The notes beneath the pieces are model-generated. The model did not search any database, was not told the origin of the DNA, and saw only the letters and a program-made list of their open reading frames with translations. Source: a virus. From it: a stretch of DNA of 38,278 nt. A program made the translations under genes and the position numbers. The stretch is from positions 1-38,278 of the IMG/VR virus record IMGVR_UViG_3300020195_000080, one strand, 5' to 3'. Of this stretch, positions 24,401 through 32,058 are shown one piece after another (the first letter of the stretch is position 1; every line of letters begins with the position of its first letter).

Positions 24401-27400
24401 TGGAAAGAGATGCAAGAAAAACCATCGGGCGAAAAGAATCCTCGCGCCGAAGGAATGAAGTTCTTTTACGACAAGCTTATTCCAAAAGTCGCGGGCCAGA
24501 TCATCAAGAAACTTGATCCGGCTGCGAAGATCGAAGTCGCGAAGTTTGACTTGAAGGACGACGGAGATATCGAAGCCCTTCAGATCGTTATCACGCCGGC
24601 GATGAAGGCGAAAGTCGAGCAGGGGATATCACTCTTTCAATCTGGCGACAAAGCCGACACCGCCAATGCCAGGATCGATATTAACTCCGATAAAACAATG
24701 AACATCGATCTCTTCAAGGGTAAGGCGAACCTAAGCACTTTCCTGCACGAGACCGGCCATTTTTATTTAGAGGTGATGCAGGATCTATCTAAAGATTCAT
24801 CAGCGTCTCAAAGTTTAAAAGATGACTACCAGAAAGTCCGCGAGTGGCTTGGCGCTAAAGACGGCGAGCTATTAAGTGTTGATCAGCACGAGCAGTTTGC
24901 GCGCGGCTTTGAGCTTTACTTAGCTAAAGGCGAAGCTCCAACTCCAGAGCTTCGAGCAGCGTTTGCGCACTTTAAAGTCTGGCTGATCAGCGTCTATAAG
25001 AACTTAGCTCGCCTCAAAGTCGAACTCACTCCTGAGATCAAGGAAGTGATGGACCGTCTCGTCGCAACAGACGAACAGTTAGCTGATGCGGTCAAAGGCC
25101 ACGCGCTGCCGCTTTACACAGATCCAATCGCAGCCGGGATGAATCCAGAGCGTGCAGAGAAGTACGCTGAGGCAATCAGAGAAGCGCACCTTGCGGCAGA
25201 AGAGCAGATCACTACGAAAGTGATGGCGCATGAAATGCGAAAGCGCCACGCGGCGTATCGAGAACAAGAAAAAGAAGTTGAAGCGCGAGTTGAGACTGAG
25301 GCCAATGGCCAAAAGATTTACCGCGCACTTTCAATTCTTCAGCGCGGGAAGATGCCTGATGGCTCAGAGCTTCCGGCTGGTGTTGGTGCGATTAAACTTG
25401 ATCGACAATCGATCGTTGATCAATACGGCAAAGAGTTTCTCGACAGGCTCCCGCGTCCATATTTATATGCGCGCGAGGGCGGCATTCATCCAGAGCAAGC
25501 AGCAGAGCTTTTAGGCTTTGAATCAGCCGACGATCTTCTTAATCAGATAGCGAACTCGCCTGATAAGAAGACTTACATTGAGCAGCAAACCAAAGCTCGA
25601 ATGGATGTTCTCTATCCTGATGCAGTGATGAACGAGACGCTCTCTCAAGATACAATCGACGCAGTTCTAAATGAAAAACAAGGGCGCGTTTTAGAGCTAG
25701 AACTTGAGCATCTATTTGAAAACAATAAGCCACTAGTTAAAGAAGCCATTCGCCACGTCGCTCGTAGACCCGTTAAGCGTGCAGACGTTAAAGTACAAGC
25801 CGTTGCGATGATTGCAAGTAAAACCATCGGCGAGATTAAGCCCTACACCTTTGAACGTGCGGCGGCGAAGGCCGCAAAACAAGCCGGCATATTACTCGCA
25901 AAAGGTGATGTTCGCGGAGCGTATGAAGCAAAACGAAAAGAGCTTCTAAACCTTGAACTCTTTAGAGCCGCTACTGATGCGCAGGAATTTGTTGAAAAGT
26001 CTCAGGAGAGATTTAATAAACTAAAAGGTAAAGACGCTGATCTTGCGAAGACTCGTGATATTGATCTGATTAATGTCGCTCGCGCGATCTTGGCTCAACA
26101 TGGCCTAGGACAATCAGAGAGGTCGGCTGTCGAGTACCTGTCGTCGATGCAGAAGTACGATCCAGACGCGTATCAATCAGCGATTGCGATCATCGAAAAC
26201 TCTGGGCTTCGTCCCGGTCCTTATAAAGAAATTAGCTTCGATGACTTTACTGTTATGGCCGATACCGTAGCCGCCCTTTGGGATCTCTCGCGATCGAGCC
26301 GCATGATGGTCATCGACGGTAAGAGAATGGAAAAAGATGAGATCATTGGACACCTCTCATCTCGCATTGATGCCGTTAAAGAACCGCATCAAAAACTCGG
26401 TTACGATAAAGCCGTGACCCAGTGGGAAAAGACTAAGCTTCAGATCTTGGGTGGCAGAGCTGCGCTGAGAAGGGTTGAGTCGTGGGTGCACGCAATCGAT
26501 GGCGAAGTGACGAACGGCACATTTAGAAAGTTCGTTTGGCAGCCGATTTCTGATGCCGTTGTGAAGTACCGACAAGAGAAAGTGCGCGTGCTTACGCAGT
26601 ATCAGGATCTGGTAAAGGCGTGGGCGCCGGGCGCTAGCACTGCTCCAATAAGAGCGGAAAACTTAGACTACACCTTTGCAGGAAAAGCGGAGCTCGTAGC
26701 TGCAATACTTCACACTGGGAACGAATCAAACAAACAAAAGCTTCTTCTTGGTCGCGAGTGGGGATCAAAGTTTGCTGATGGTTCACTTGATACATCTCGG
26801 TGGGATGCCTTCATCTTAAAGATGGTTCGAGATGGCGTGCTCACGAAAGCTGACTACGACTTTGCGCAAGGCGTTTGGGATTTACTCGAGACCATGAAGC
26901 CCGATGCGCAAAAAGCCCACAAGGCAATGTATGGGTTTTACTTTAATGAAGTGACGGCAAACGCTGTGCAAACACCATGGGGCGAGTACCGCGGCGGCTA
27001 TGTTCCGGCAATCGTTGATCAGACGATGGTTGAAGATGCCGCCATTCGCACCGAACAGGATAACCTTACTAAAGCAAATAACTCCTTTATGTTTCCAACT
27101 ACTGGCCGCGGCTTTACGAAGTCACGGGTTGAGCAGTATGTCGCTCCACTTGCGCTCGACATCCGAATGGTCGGGAGCCACCTAGATAAAGTATTGCGAT
27201 TCATCAACATCGAGCCGCGGGTTAAAGAAGTTGGCCGCATCATGATGGATAAGGGATTCAGAGGTAAGCTTGCGGAGGTCGATCCAACGATCGCAAGTGA
27301 GATGATTATCCCTTGGCTTCAGCGCGCAGCTCAACAGATGGTATCAACTCCTTCTCGCGGTCAGGCGGGAAAGCTCTTAGATCGGTTCGCCAAGAACCTT

Positions 27401-28483
27401 CGAAGCCGTGCTGGTCTTCAGACGATGTTAGGGAATGTCACCAACACCATCCAGCAGATCACTGGTTTCACGATTGCAGCAGTGCAAGTAAAGCCAAAGC
27501 ATTTGCGAAATGCGTTCGTGCAATACATTAAATCACCAGCGGCTTACGCAAAGATGGTGAATGAGAAATCGCCTTTCATGGTAACCCGCACCGCGACTCA
27601 GGTGATGGAAGTAAACAAGATCGTTGATGAGATCTCAATCAATCCATCGAAATTTGAAAAGCTCCAGGACTTCGTTAAAGAGCATGGTTACTTCCTGCAA
27701 AGTGCGGCGCAAGGCTTTGTTGATTTAAGTGTCTGGGGCGGCGCCTATGAGCAGGCAGTTGAAGCTGGTCACGATGAGGCGACGGCTGTTCGATCCGCAG
27801 ACGCTGCGGTCAGAGAGACCCAAGGCTCAATGAATCCAGAAGACGTTTCGCGTTTCGAGGCCGGCTCACCACTGTCGAGACTCTTTACGATGTTCTACTC
27901 TTACTTTAATATGCAGGCGAATTTGCTTGGCACTGAGTTCACGAAAACCATCAGGGACTCTGGACTCAGAAAAGGTGCTGGGCGCTTAGTCTACATCTAT
28001 ACAATGGGCTTCATGCTGCCGGCATTCCTGAGTGACCTGCTTGTTCAGTCGATGGGGAATGGCATCGATGAAGATGATGACGATCAGTATCTAGACGATC
28101 TCTTGGCCACGTTCTTCACTTCGCAGTTTAGTACGGCGACAGCAATGTTCCCGATCATAGGGCCATCGGTTAAAGCTAGCGTTAATGCGTTTAACGATAA
28201 AGCCTATGACGATAAGATCACGACAAGCCCAGCAATCTCTATGGTTGAGAGTGCGGTCTCTGCGCCGCATTCTGTTTACGAAGCGATTGCAAACGATGGA
28301 TCAAAGAAGAAAGCTGCGCGCGATGTCCTAACTGCAATTGGTTTAATGAGCGGAATCCCAACGGGTCCGATCTTAAAGCCGCTCTCTTACATGGCCGATG
28401 TTACAGAAGGCCGAGCAGAGCCGACAGGGCCAATTGACTATACCAGAGGATTAGTGACCGGAAAACCAGGAAGCGTCCAATAG
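18491..28483 (+). CDS. giant polyvalent ejection protein (3330 residues)
   Basis: This corresponds in position to T7 gp16, the largest injected protein, but is over twice as long and looks like a phage polyvalent protein. Visible parts: helical N-terminal region with an amphipathic or membrane-like stretch near residues 236-262; a GNAT-like segment with VNEAHRRKGIATAMYEAA (about 705-722); two related large modules (about 780-1290 and 1295-2051), each containing ENYREIL-like, NILAH.RL.DR, EIQSD.HQ.GR..GY and GYD.VAW blocks; a zincin motif HETGH (2086-2090) with HEQFARGFELYL at 2133-2144; long helices; and a C-terminal polyvalent-type domain from about 2963. No lytic transglycosylase motif was recognised. 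It is probably ejected into the host; the separate activities are inference. Confidence 0.85.
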   Translation: MAINEYEQQVEDMVVPDPRPNRFLGLDDEPAPNLERAVQTAITATADTQPDRFAEVLKLSKRYKLAPELAERNYDELKKHSEAEAVQPGRMASERQSLSEWLANPENMGVAKDDLDHVNDLNDTLEEHGLLDSMYTALDSGAARMNSNLLKTPAFVLDAYNNYLVNPLNRALGYGDVQSPEWLRKNAATEYYDKASEAYTSQLPEMNTSIIDEIGKGNFAKAGRALAIQFTANAPQQALTAAFAAAGMPYVGLGLAGATTAADVNARGREAGQDPTSAVNNAILQGSAEMLFESLGTIPLIKKWEAVITKQHGKDVWHSVAKDFTKTLAASVAQEGSEEMATQAVQDMSDYTTGANPDLTLKQSFENIGNAGVIGGFSGGAMTAPVGMIGGYARLHQMNESKRSVDFMTALGEKTQESKLRKRLPEAHKNLVEKLTKDGPVENILMPVEAVQEYFQSKNLDSVQEMQKLGLTKEFSEAVATGSDVKVPLATWLQSAVDTEHFNGLKNDIKFKPDSLTANEAKAEQSQNKADLELLSNEDLDTKPETELTPGEVRAKSARAVGENVRQQLLAMNNPLIGPNEAKQNAVLYTKFSMSMAARTNKTPEEIFKRYGLKINTSDGAEVIIPPTDGRVAAQYNQGSRGDWKKEGYSISSETDASDPTLHRVTAKDKAGNIVGSAEFVTQEDAPDFIRPAKDSFSLEPTVQVNEAHRRKGIATAMYEAAEAATGKKITNRRKQTRTANGNALWSQNNRPFGSRQLFQSQAAENVAEVYPAKPAPPTFSKLIQTVEQKMGGSADPAQIRGMLKEIKPEEIKWLGVDGFLEGKERVTKKEFLDFLGANDLQIQDVTSDAAEFKEQTLPGGKNYREVLFTLPMKPVDVPAVYTARDAWKAATDKISKATLKVIQNGGGWQKAKEIALEKGYITQADVDAERDLKTEYEAAAQRSANQQRANYTSRHYKEKNILAHVRLNDRTDADGKKVLFVEEIQSDWHQAGRKKGYTDEALTARKAEVRKQVEALPLKNLFEYSNAREILAAGGSQELADDYMSLFIGKNSDTVPDAPLKKTWHEYAMKRILRMAAEGGYDRVAWTTGEQQAERYDISKQVDEVISSKNDDGTWAIRVIREGRVIENVPSVAEAKLEDQLGKDLAKKIIADEGKKTWVGSKAEFSYTGVDLKVGGEGMKGFYDKILVDYTRKFVKKFGATVGETEIQSNNNDLVYYVSKNTQGNFGVFKSDPNSSSIHSLVQGRAFKTKAEAEAFRETIGSGTKVHSVDITPELKKTATEEGFSLFQSNKSTLGFISQLETEVSKMDFKEMPAGDLANRIKNLPGIKGEELEHTGVLDWLKGVEGKVSKTAVAQFLKDNGVKIEQVVLSDDFKHADKSEILGETDWQEPERDHESDDYHFKNEMEYFSDDYWNEERSSDLRAELVDDHTDEDGNVDESSLDSAIEKEKEDRAKNLALEAVESDDYPNAVYTVKDAATGWTLSGSDDNGWYSSEVEDGMGYNLEEAKVKLLPHMIEAGKLGGLVADFIKPSDIRWAAGRSESEPNAGDLTKRGNALFEKDKDRFIKDAREIHGWQLEDENYTKAKYEKDVLEEAKNAAHHEARETYNDHTNEKNSVMFPIKARLIRGRVIGNDVSGYLFKIAGESVPLAAKTIDAAKAEAIEVLIDKKMISPEKTAELAVEGAAPDVNAPTGKTRFKKFVKKGGENYREILLTTPNPEGTKPYVYESHFSNHANILAHLRLTDRVDLNGRKTLVADEIQSDTHQQGREFGYNGDDKLSPEERKVKLLEIDEALNFTSIEIDKTIDKMRIANSVAQAGKLAKDLAALRLKADELLAEKNSVSENDAVPNFPFKNTEAWSALTLKRLILMAVEQGYDAVAWMPASTHIERWGTDNISWNKTDDGTFSVGSLRQRGGMADGIDIEARARASGEQLERNGETVTSKEDLAKVITATLHRERNARSLGSLTESVWKEMQEKPSGEKNPRAEGMKFFYDKLIPKVAGQIIKKLDPAAKIEVAKFDLKDDGDIEALQIVITPAMKAKVEQGISLFQSGDKADTANARIDINSDKTMNIDLFKGKANLSTFLHETGHFYLEVMQDLSKDSSASQSLKDDYQKVREWLGAKDGELLSVDQHEQFARGFELYLAKGEAPTPELRAAFAHFKVWLISVYKNLARLKVELTPEIKEVMDRLVATDEQLADAVKGHALPLYTDPIAAGMNPERAEKYAEAIREAHLAAEEQITTKVMAHEMRKRHAAYREQEKEVEARVETEANGQKIYRALSILQRGKMPDGSELPAGVGAIKLDRQSIVDQYGKEFLDRLPRPYLYAREGGIHPEQAAELLGFESADDLLNQIANSPDKKTYIEQQTKARMDVLYPDAVMNETLSQDTIDAVLNEKQGRVLELELEHLFENNKPLVKEAIRHVARRPVKRADVKVQAVAMIASKTIGEIKPYTFERAAAKAAKQAGILLAKGDVRGAYEAKRKELLNLELFRAATDAQEFVEKSQERFNKLKGKDADLAKTRDIDLINVARAILAQHGLGQSERSAVEYLSSMQKYDPDAYQSAIAIIENSGLRPGPYKEISFDDFTVMADTVAALWDLSRSSRMMVIDGKRMEKDEIIGHLSSRIDAVKEPHQKLGYDKAVTQWEKTKLQILGGRAALRRVESWVHAIDGEVTNGTFRKFVWQPISDAVVKYRQEKVRVLTQYQDLVKAWAPGASTAPIRAENLDYTFAGKAELVAAILHTGNESNKQKLLLGREWGSKFADGSLDTSRWDAFILKMVRDGVLTKADYDFAQGVWDLLETMKPDAQKAHKAMYGFYFNEVTANAVQTPWGEYRGGYVPAIVDQTMVEDAAIRTEQDNLTKANNSFMFPTTGRGFTKSRVEQYVAPLALDIRMVGSHLDKVLRFINIEPRVKEVGRIMMDKGFRGKLAEVDPTIASEMIIPWLQRAAQQMVSTPSRGQAGKLLDRFAKNLRSRAGLQTMLGNVTNTIQQITGFTIAAVQVKPKHLRNAFVQYIKSPAAYAKMVNEKSPFMVTRTATQVMEVNKIVDEISINPSKFEKLQDFVKEHGYFLQSAAQGFVDLSVWGGAYEQAVEAGHDEATAVRSADAAVRETQGSMNPEDVSRFEAGSPLSRLFTMFYSYFNMQANLLGTEFTKTIRDSGLRKGAGRLVYIYTMGFMLPAFLSDLLVQSMGNGIDEDDDDQYLDDLLATFFTSQFSTATAMFPIIGPSVKASVNAFNDKAYDDKITTSPAISMVESAVSAPHSVYEAIANDGSKKKAARDVLTAIGLMSGIPTGPILKPLSYMADVTEGRAEPTGPIDYTRGLVTGKPGSVQ
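20829..24643 (+). repeat. tandem duplicated protein module within the giant gene
   Basis: Module A (about 20829-22360) and module B (about 22374-24643) share their block order. Each begins with a region ending in a short helical domain (KKEFLDFLGANDLQIQDV versus KTAVAQFLKDNGVKIEQVV) and each ends with (G)(F/I)SLFQS. Module B is longer because of an acidic insert (near 22620-23300). Identity is at protein level only, so the duplication is old or the modules were acquired separately. Confidence 0.75.
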
Positions 28484-28519
28484 ATGAGACGTTTCAACTT
28501 GAACTCGCACGTCGATGTT

Positions 28520-28536
28520 GTTGAGATTAACTCAAC
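28520..28536. promoter_or_regulatory. operator-like palindrome before the tail-fibre gene
   Basis: GTTGAGATTAACTCAAC has perfect 6-base arms with a 5-base spacer, the same class as 302-318 and 3288-3304. It lies in the 82-base gap between the giant gene and the fibre gene, 29 bp before the ATG. No consensus promoter is evident nearby. Confidence 0.65.
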
Positions 28537-28565
28537 TGAAACGACTGGAATATTAGGGGGAATCG

Positions 28566-30518
28566 ATGTCTCTATCATCAACAACCAGTCGTAATGACTA
28601 CGTTGGAAACAACACAACAGCCACTTACGCTTACGGGTTTAAGATCTTTCTCAACACCGAGCTCCTTGTCACTAAAGATGTGGCCGGAGTCTTAACTACC
28701 TTAGCACTAACCACCGACTACACGGTAACGGGTGTTGGTGAAACCGCTGGTGGAAACGTTGTTCTTGTTGCTGGAAACCTAGCGACCGGCTCGCTTCTCA
28801 CGATCAGACGTAAGCGGGCGATTAAGCAGCTCACAGACATTCGAAATGGTGGGGAGTATTACCGCTCAAACCAAGAAGATGATCTCGATAAAGTCATCAT
28901 GATCGATCTTCAGCAGCAAGACGAGATTGACCGCTCGATGAAGTTACCTGAGACCGTTGCGGCTTCTGGGTTTGATACTGCTCTGCCTGCTGATATTGCA
29001 GACAACCCAGGCGCATCATTCATTGTTAATGCTGCTGGCGATGGGCTTATCTTGGGACCTACAGCTGATGAGATTTCGGGAGCTGCGGCAAGTGCAACAG
29101 CGGCGGCGGGTTCAGCAACAGCCGCTGGTGTGTCTGCAACCGCGGCATCTGGCTCAGCAACGGCGGCGGGAACGAGCGCATCAAATGCGGCTGCTGCATT
29201 AGCGTCTGCATTCTTTCGCGATGTGGTTTACCTAACATCTGCGAGCAGTCCCTACACCGTGGCCCAAGCTGATAACGGAAAGCTGTTTGACATCAACTCG
29301 TCTGCTGGCGCTATCGCGATAACTCTTCCAGGGATCTCAGGCCTCTCACTCCCGTTTAACGTGGCGTTTAAACTTACAACCGCTGGCAACAACGTAACGA
29401 TCAGCCGAAGTGTAACTGACACGATCAACGGTGCAACGTCACTTGTATTAAGCGCCGCAGGAACCGGAGCACAGCTTGCCGCCGACACAGATGGATCTCC
29501 TGACAACTGGTCGGGACTTGATTTCGGAACACTTTCCAATGCCTCGGTTACGCAACTGACACTTGATAACACAACCACATCGTCATCATCGGCACCGCTG
29601 AACCTTTCGCTTGCGTGCTCGGTTGCATCAAACGCCCTTACCATCAACCTTAACGACGCTGCTGGATCAGGCGCCTCTGCCGCAGCTCCAGTGCGCATTC
29701 CATTTAGAAGTGCCACTGCCGCGACAGGCACCTACAGCATGGTCAGCATTACTGGTGCGCTGTCGGTTGTTGTTAGCTCGGGCTCAACGCTCGGCCACCG
29801 AAACGGTATCTCGCAATATATCTATGTCTATGCAATTAACAATGCCGGAACGGTAGAGCTTGCGGTCTCGTCTCGACTATACGATGACGGGTCAATCTTA
29901 TCGACTGTTGCCGAAGGCGGGGCGGGTGCTGCGGACGCGCCTGAAAGCATCTATTCGACAACTCTACGGGCTGGAGTAGCGGCCAGGCTCATCGGTCGCC
30001 TAACTGTGAATCAGACGACTGCGGGAACATGGGCTGCCTTACCTTCTGAAATTTCGCTATGGCCATTTCAAAAAGTGGGGGCCAACTCTGGATACGTTCG
30101 CCTTTATACTGGCAACGGCTTCGGCTCGACCAACACGAAGATCCGAAAATTCAGCACTGTGTCCATCTATTCCGGCGCCGAAATCACTTACGCTAACACC
30201 GCAGCGGATGGCGCCTCGTTTACGCTTAATACTCCTGGAGTTTATGCGATCAGCTATTCAGACGAGGGCACCTCGGGGGCGCCAGGGATTGGTATCACGC
30301 TGAATTCGGCAAACCTCACGACCGACGTGAATTTGGTGTCAGACGAGGAGCTCTTAATCATAACGAGCGTAGGAACAGGAAACGAGCGATCCGTGTGCTC
30401 GTACACGGGCCGGTTCTCAGCCGGCGATGTTATCCGTGCGCATACGAACACAGGCACGGCAGGATTTCAGAGCGCAGCGGCGGGCGCTCGTTTCGCAATA
30501 GTAAAAGTAAGTGAGTAA
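28566..30518 (+). CDS. tail fibre or spike protein
   Basis: This protein of 650 residues is the likely host-recognition protein. The N-terminal 130 residues (SRNDYVGNNTTATYAYGFKI, TTDYTVTGVGE, YYRSNQEDDLDKVIMIDLQQ) match the virion-attachment domain of T7 gp17-type fibres. An alanine/serine/threonine-rich linker follows (about 170-220, repeats of GSATAAG). The middle is beta-rich with a possible lectin or beta-helix part. The last about 120 residues (TVSIYSGAEITYANTAADGA to FAIVKVSE) have a C1q/TNF-like jelly-roll pattern. GGGGG precedes the ATG. Receptor specificity cannot be read from sequence. Confidence 0.85.
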   Translation: MSLSSTTSRNDYVGNNTTATYAYGFKIFLNTELLVTKDVAGVLTTLALTTDYTVTGVGETAGGNVVLVAGNLATGSLLTIRRKRAIKQLTDIRNGGEYYRSNQEDDLDKVIMIDLQQQDEIDRSMKLPETVAASGFDTALPADIADNPGASFIVNAAGDGLILGPTADEISGAAASATAAAGSATAAGVSATAASGSATAAGTSASNAAAALASAFFRDVVYLTSASSPYTVAQADNGKLFDINSSAGAIAITLPGISGLSLPFNVAFKLTTAGNNVTISRSVTDTINGATSLVLSAAGTGAQLAADTDGSPDNWSGLDFGTLSNASVTQLTLDNTTTSSSSAPLNLSLACSVASNALTINLNDAAGSGASAAAPVRIPFRSATAATGTYSMVSITGALSVVVSSGSTLGHRNGISQYIYVYAINNAGTVELAVSSRLYDDGSILSTVAEGGAGAADAPESIYSTTLRAGVAARLIGRLTVNQTTAGTWAALPSEISLWPFQKVGANSGYVRLYTGNGFGSTNTKIRKFSTVSIYSGAEITYANTAADGASFTLNTPGVYAISYSDEGTSGAPGIGITLNSANLTTDVNLVSDEELLIITSVGTGNERSVCSYTGRFSAGDVIRAHTNTGTAGFQSAAAGARFAIVKVSE

Positions 30519-30532
30519 ACAAAGGGGGATCT

Positions 30533-30694
30533 ATGGAAAGTCATGAATCATTAGCTCTTATCTTAGGCGCATTGCTGGCAATAAGCGAAGCGCTCGCTCT
30601 CATTCCAGGAATCAAAGCAAACAGTATCTTTCAGCTTGTTTTTAACGTGCTGAAAAAAGCAGCCGCGGTCTTTAAGAAGAAACCAGATGCGTGA
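30533..30694 (+). CDS. 53-residue membrane protein, holin candidate
   Basis: An AGGGGGAT site precedes the ATG. The product has a hydrophobic N-terminal helix (LALILGALLAISEALALIPG) and the sequence IKANSIFQLVFNVLKK, ending in a basic tail (FKKKPDA). The pattern SE.LALIP.IKANSIFQL is one I recognise from small proteins next to phage tail and lysis genes. A single or hairpin membrane helix with positive tail would fit a small holin, but no family is certain. It overlaps the next gene by 4 bases. Confidence 0.65.
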   Translation: MESHESLALILGALLAISEALALIPGIKANSIFQLVFNVLKKAAAVFKKKPDA

Positions 30695-30858
30695 TCTTAC
30701 TCGTAAGACTTCTTACTATATTGGCCGAGATCTATTTGAAGTCGCAGGACAAGGCTGACAATGAAAGGCTCGTCACTGCAATCGATGATGCGAAGGCAGC
30801 AAGAACGAGAGCTGAGGCGATTGCTGCGGCCAAAGGTCTTCGCGATGCGCTTAGATGA
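30691..30858 (+). CDS. small helical protein, possible membrane anchor
   Basis: The GTG start overlaps the previous stop and gives 55 residues: a short hydrophobic N terminus (MILLVRLLTILAEIYL) followed by a charged helix rich in alanine (NERLVTAIDDAKAARTRAEA). This N-terminal anchor plus helix layout resembles short spanin-like or lysis-accessory proteins. The stop overlaps the following ATG frame. No family recognised; coding is supported by the overlaps and by an unbroken frame in a compact cassette. Confidence 0.5.
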   Translation: MILLVRLLTILAEIYLKSQDKADNERLVTAIDDAKAARTRAEAIAAAKGLRDALR

Positions 30859-31096
30859 TTTGCTCTTGGCTTGTTTGATCTTCATCGCTTGCTGCGTGAT
30901 AGCGGCATCGGTTGGCTGTGTGTCGCTTGGCCAAAGAGCATCTTATGATCTCGACACCTTCGTCTACTCTCATGACGATAAGGGCTGTTCTTGGGCCAAC
31001 GGTGATGGCCACATCCTGCCGTGTGACGACTTGATCTTGCACGACTACACCCTTGTTCCATCGAGAGACTTACTCCCGCTGAAGAAGGGGCGATGA
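30845..31096 (+). CDS. small membrane or lipoprotein, spanin candidate
   Basis: The ATG at 30845 overlaps the previous gene and gives 83 residues. The N terminus is basic then hydrophobic (LLLACLIFIACCVIAASVGC), which could be a lipoprotein signal ending at the cysteine of SVGC or a membrane anchor. The rest is a short soluble region with CSWANGDGHILPCDD, whose two cysteines could form a disulphide outside the cytoplasm. A role as outer-membrane spanin subunit is inference from its position in the lysis cassette. The end overlaps the hydrolase start. Confidence 0.5.
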   Translation: MRLDDLLLACLIFIACCVIAASVGCVSLGQRASYDLDTFVYSHDDKGCSWANGDGHILPCDDLILHDYTLVPSRDLLPLKKGR

Positions 31097-31527
31097 TGAT
31101 TGAGCTCTTGCAAATGTACATGATGAGTTTTGTCGGTCTTCCCTATCGATGGGGTGGTGATGATCCGATCTTAGGTTATGATTGCTCTGGCCTTGTGCAA
31201 GAGTTCTTAGCTTCGGTCGACATGGATCCGCCTGGTGATCAAAACGCTCAGCAGCTATTTCAATATTTTGTTGGATTTGACAATCATATTGAGGGCAGGG
31301 TTCTTGGCTGCGGGGCGCTTTGCTTTTATGGAAAGTCGGTAAAAGAAATCACGCATGTTGCGATGATGATCGATGATACGTCGATCGTGGAGGCTGGCGG
31401 GGGCGGAAGCAAGACGACATCTCTTGAAGCAGCCGCCCAGCAAAACGCTTATGTGCGAATGCGCAGGTTTGATCGACGGAAGGATCTCGTCGCTGTTCTC
31501 ATGCCGAGATACGGGTACATGAAATGA
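31093..31527 (+). CDS. NlpC/P60-type cell-wall peptidase (lysin or tail hydrolase)
   Basis: This 144-residue protein has the NlpC/P60 fold signature: LPYRWGGDDPILGYDCSGLV with catalytic cysteine at residue 31, and the histidine motif ITHVAMMIDD with H88, followed by VEAGGGG. These enzymes cut peptide bonds in peptidoglycan stem peptides. The protein has no signal peptide or binding domain, so it would need a holin or an injection route. Position after a holin candidate favours endolysin; small NlpC/P60 proteins also act as tail-tip enzymes. Confidence 0.85.
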   Translation: MMIELLQMYMMSFVGLPYRWGGDDPILGYDCSGLVQEFLASVDMDPPGDQNAQQLFQYFVGFDNHIEGRVLGCGALCFYGKSVKEITHVAMMIDDTSIVEAGGGGSKTTSLEAAAQQNAYVRMRRFDRRKDLVAVLMPRYGYMK

Positions 31528-31826
31528 TTTTAGAAACCATCGCAGGATTAGGCGATAAAGCCATCGATACATTGATCACTACCGCAGCGGCTGCGATGCT
31601 TGGTCTTGCCGTTGCGATTGTCATGGCGCCACTTCAAATTAAGAAGTTGAGAAAAGATCTTAAGTCTCGAGACAAAAGAATCTTCCCAAAGATCAAGCGC
31701 ATCGAAGACTTTCTTCTTGATAGTGAAATCAAACAGCACGGCAAGCTTCAGGCAGATCTCTTGGTTGAGATGCGAGCAGACCAACGAGACGATGCCGATC
31801 AACGCGATGCAAGCGATGACGATTGA
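31524..31826 (+). CDS. membrane-anchored coiled-coil protein, holin or spanin candidate
   Basis: This 100-residue product has one membrane helix near the N terminus (TLITTAAAAMLGLAVAIVMA), then a basic helix (KKLRKDLKSRDKRIFPK) and a highly charged C terminus (EMRADQRDDADQRDASDD). N-terminal anchor plus long helix is the layout of inner-membrane spanins; a type III-like holin is also possible. The start overlaps the hydrolase gene by 4 bases, so it belongs to the lysis cassette. Confidence 0.6.
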   Translation: MILETIAGLGDKAIDTLITTAAAAMLGLAVAIVMAPLQIKKLRKDLKSRDKRIFPKIKRIEDFLLDSEIKQHGKLQADLLVEMRADQRDDADQRDASDDD

Positions 31827-32058
31827 GCAGCTTCGAAATCAAATTGAAGCGATTGGTGATCTGTATGATCTGGTTGATAAGCTAGATCAAAAAATCTTAC
31901 TTCAACTTCTTGATGACCGTGATCAGTTAAGGGCTGCAATGTCCAGGGCCGCAAGCAAACGAAGGCCCGATCACCCAATAGCTATTATACTTCGGACCGC
32001 AATAGACGAGAGCGACAGGCTTTGGACTAATGAATTTTCGGCGGGTTCATCATTGTAG
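31816..32058 (+). CDS. small helical protein with chorismate-mutase-like pattern
   Basis: The ATG at 31816 (alternatives at 31807 and 31792) gives 80 residues. The stretch YDLVDKLDQKILLQLLDDRDQLRAAM resembles the first helix of AroQ-type chorismate mutases (L...I..LD..LL.LL..R..L). The second catalytic arginine (R in DDRDQL) is present, but the first arginine and the lysine expected later are not at matching positions. It may therefore be only a similar helical dimer without activity. It overlaps the previous gene and converges with a minus-strand frame at its 3' end. Confidence 0.5.
   Translation: MTIEQLRNQIEAIGDLYDLVDKLDQKILLQLLDDRDQLRAAMSRAASKRRPDHPIAIILRTAIDESDRLWTNEFSAGSSL

Noticed and set aside
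28484-28594. 36-codon frame between the giant gene and the tail fibre gene
   Set aside because: It contains the palindrome, overlaps the fibre gene and has no ribosome binding site of its own.
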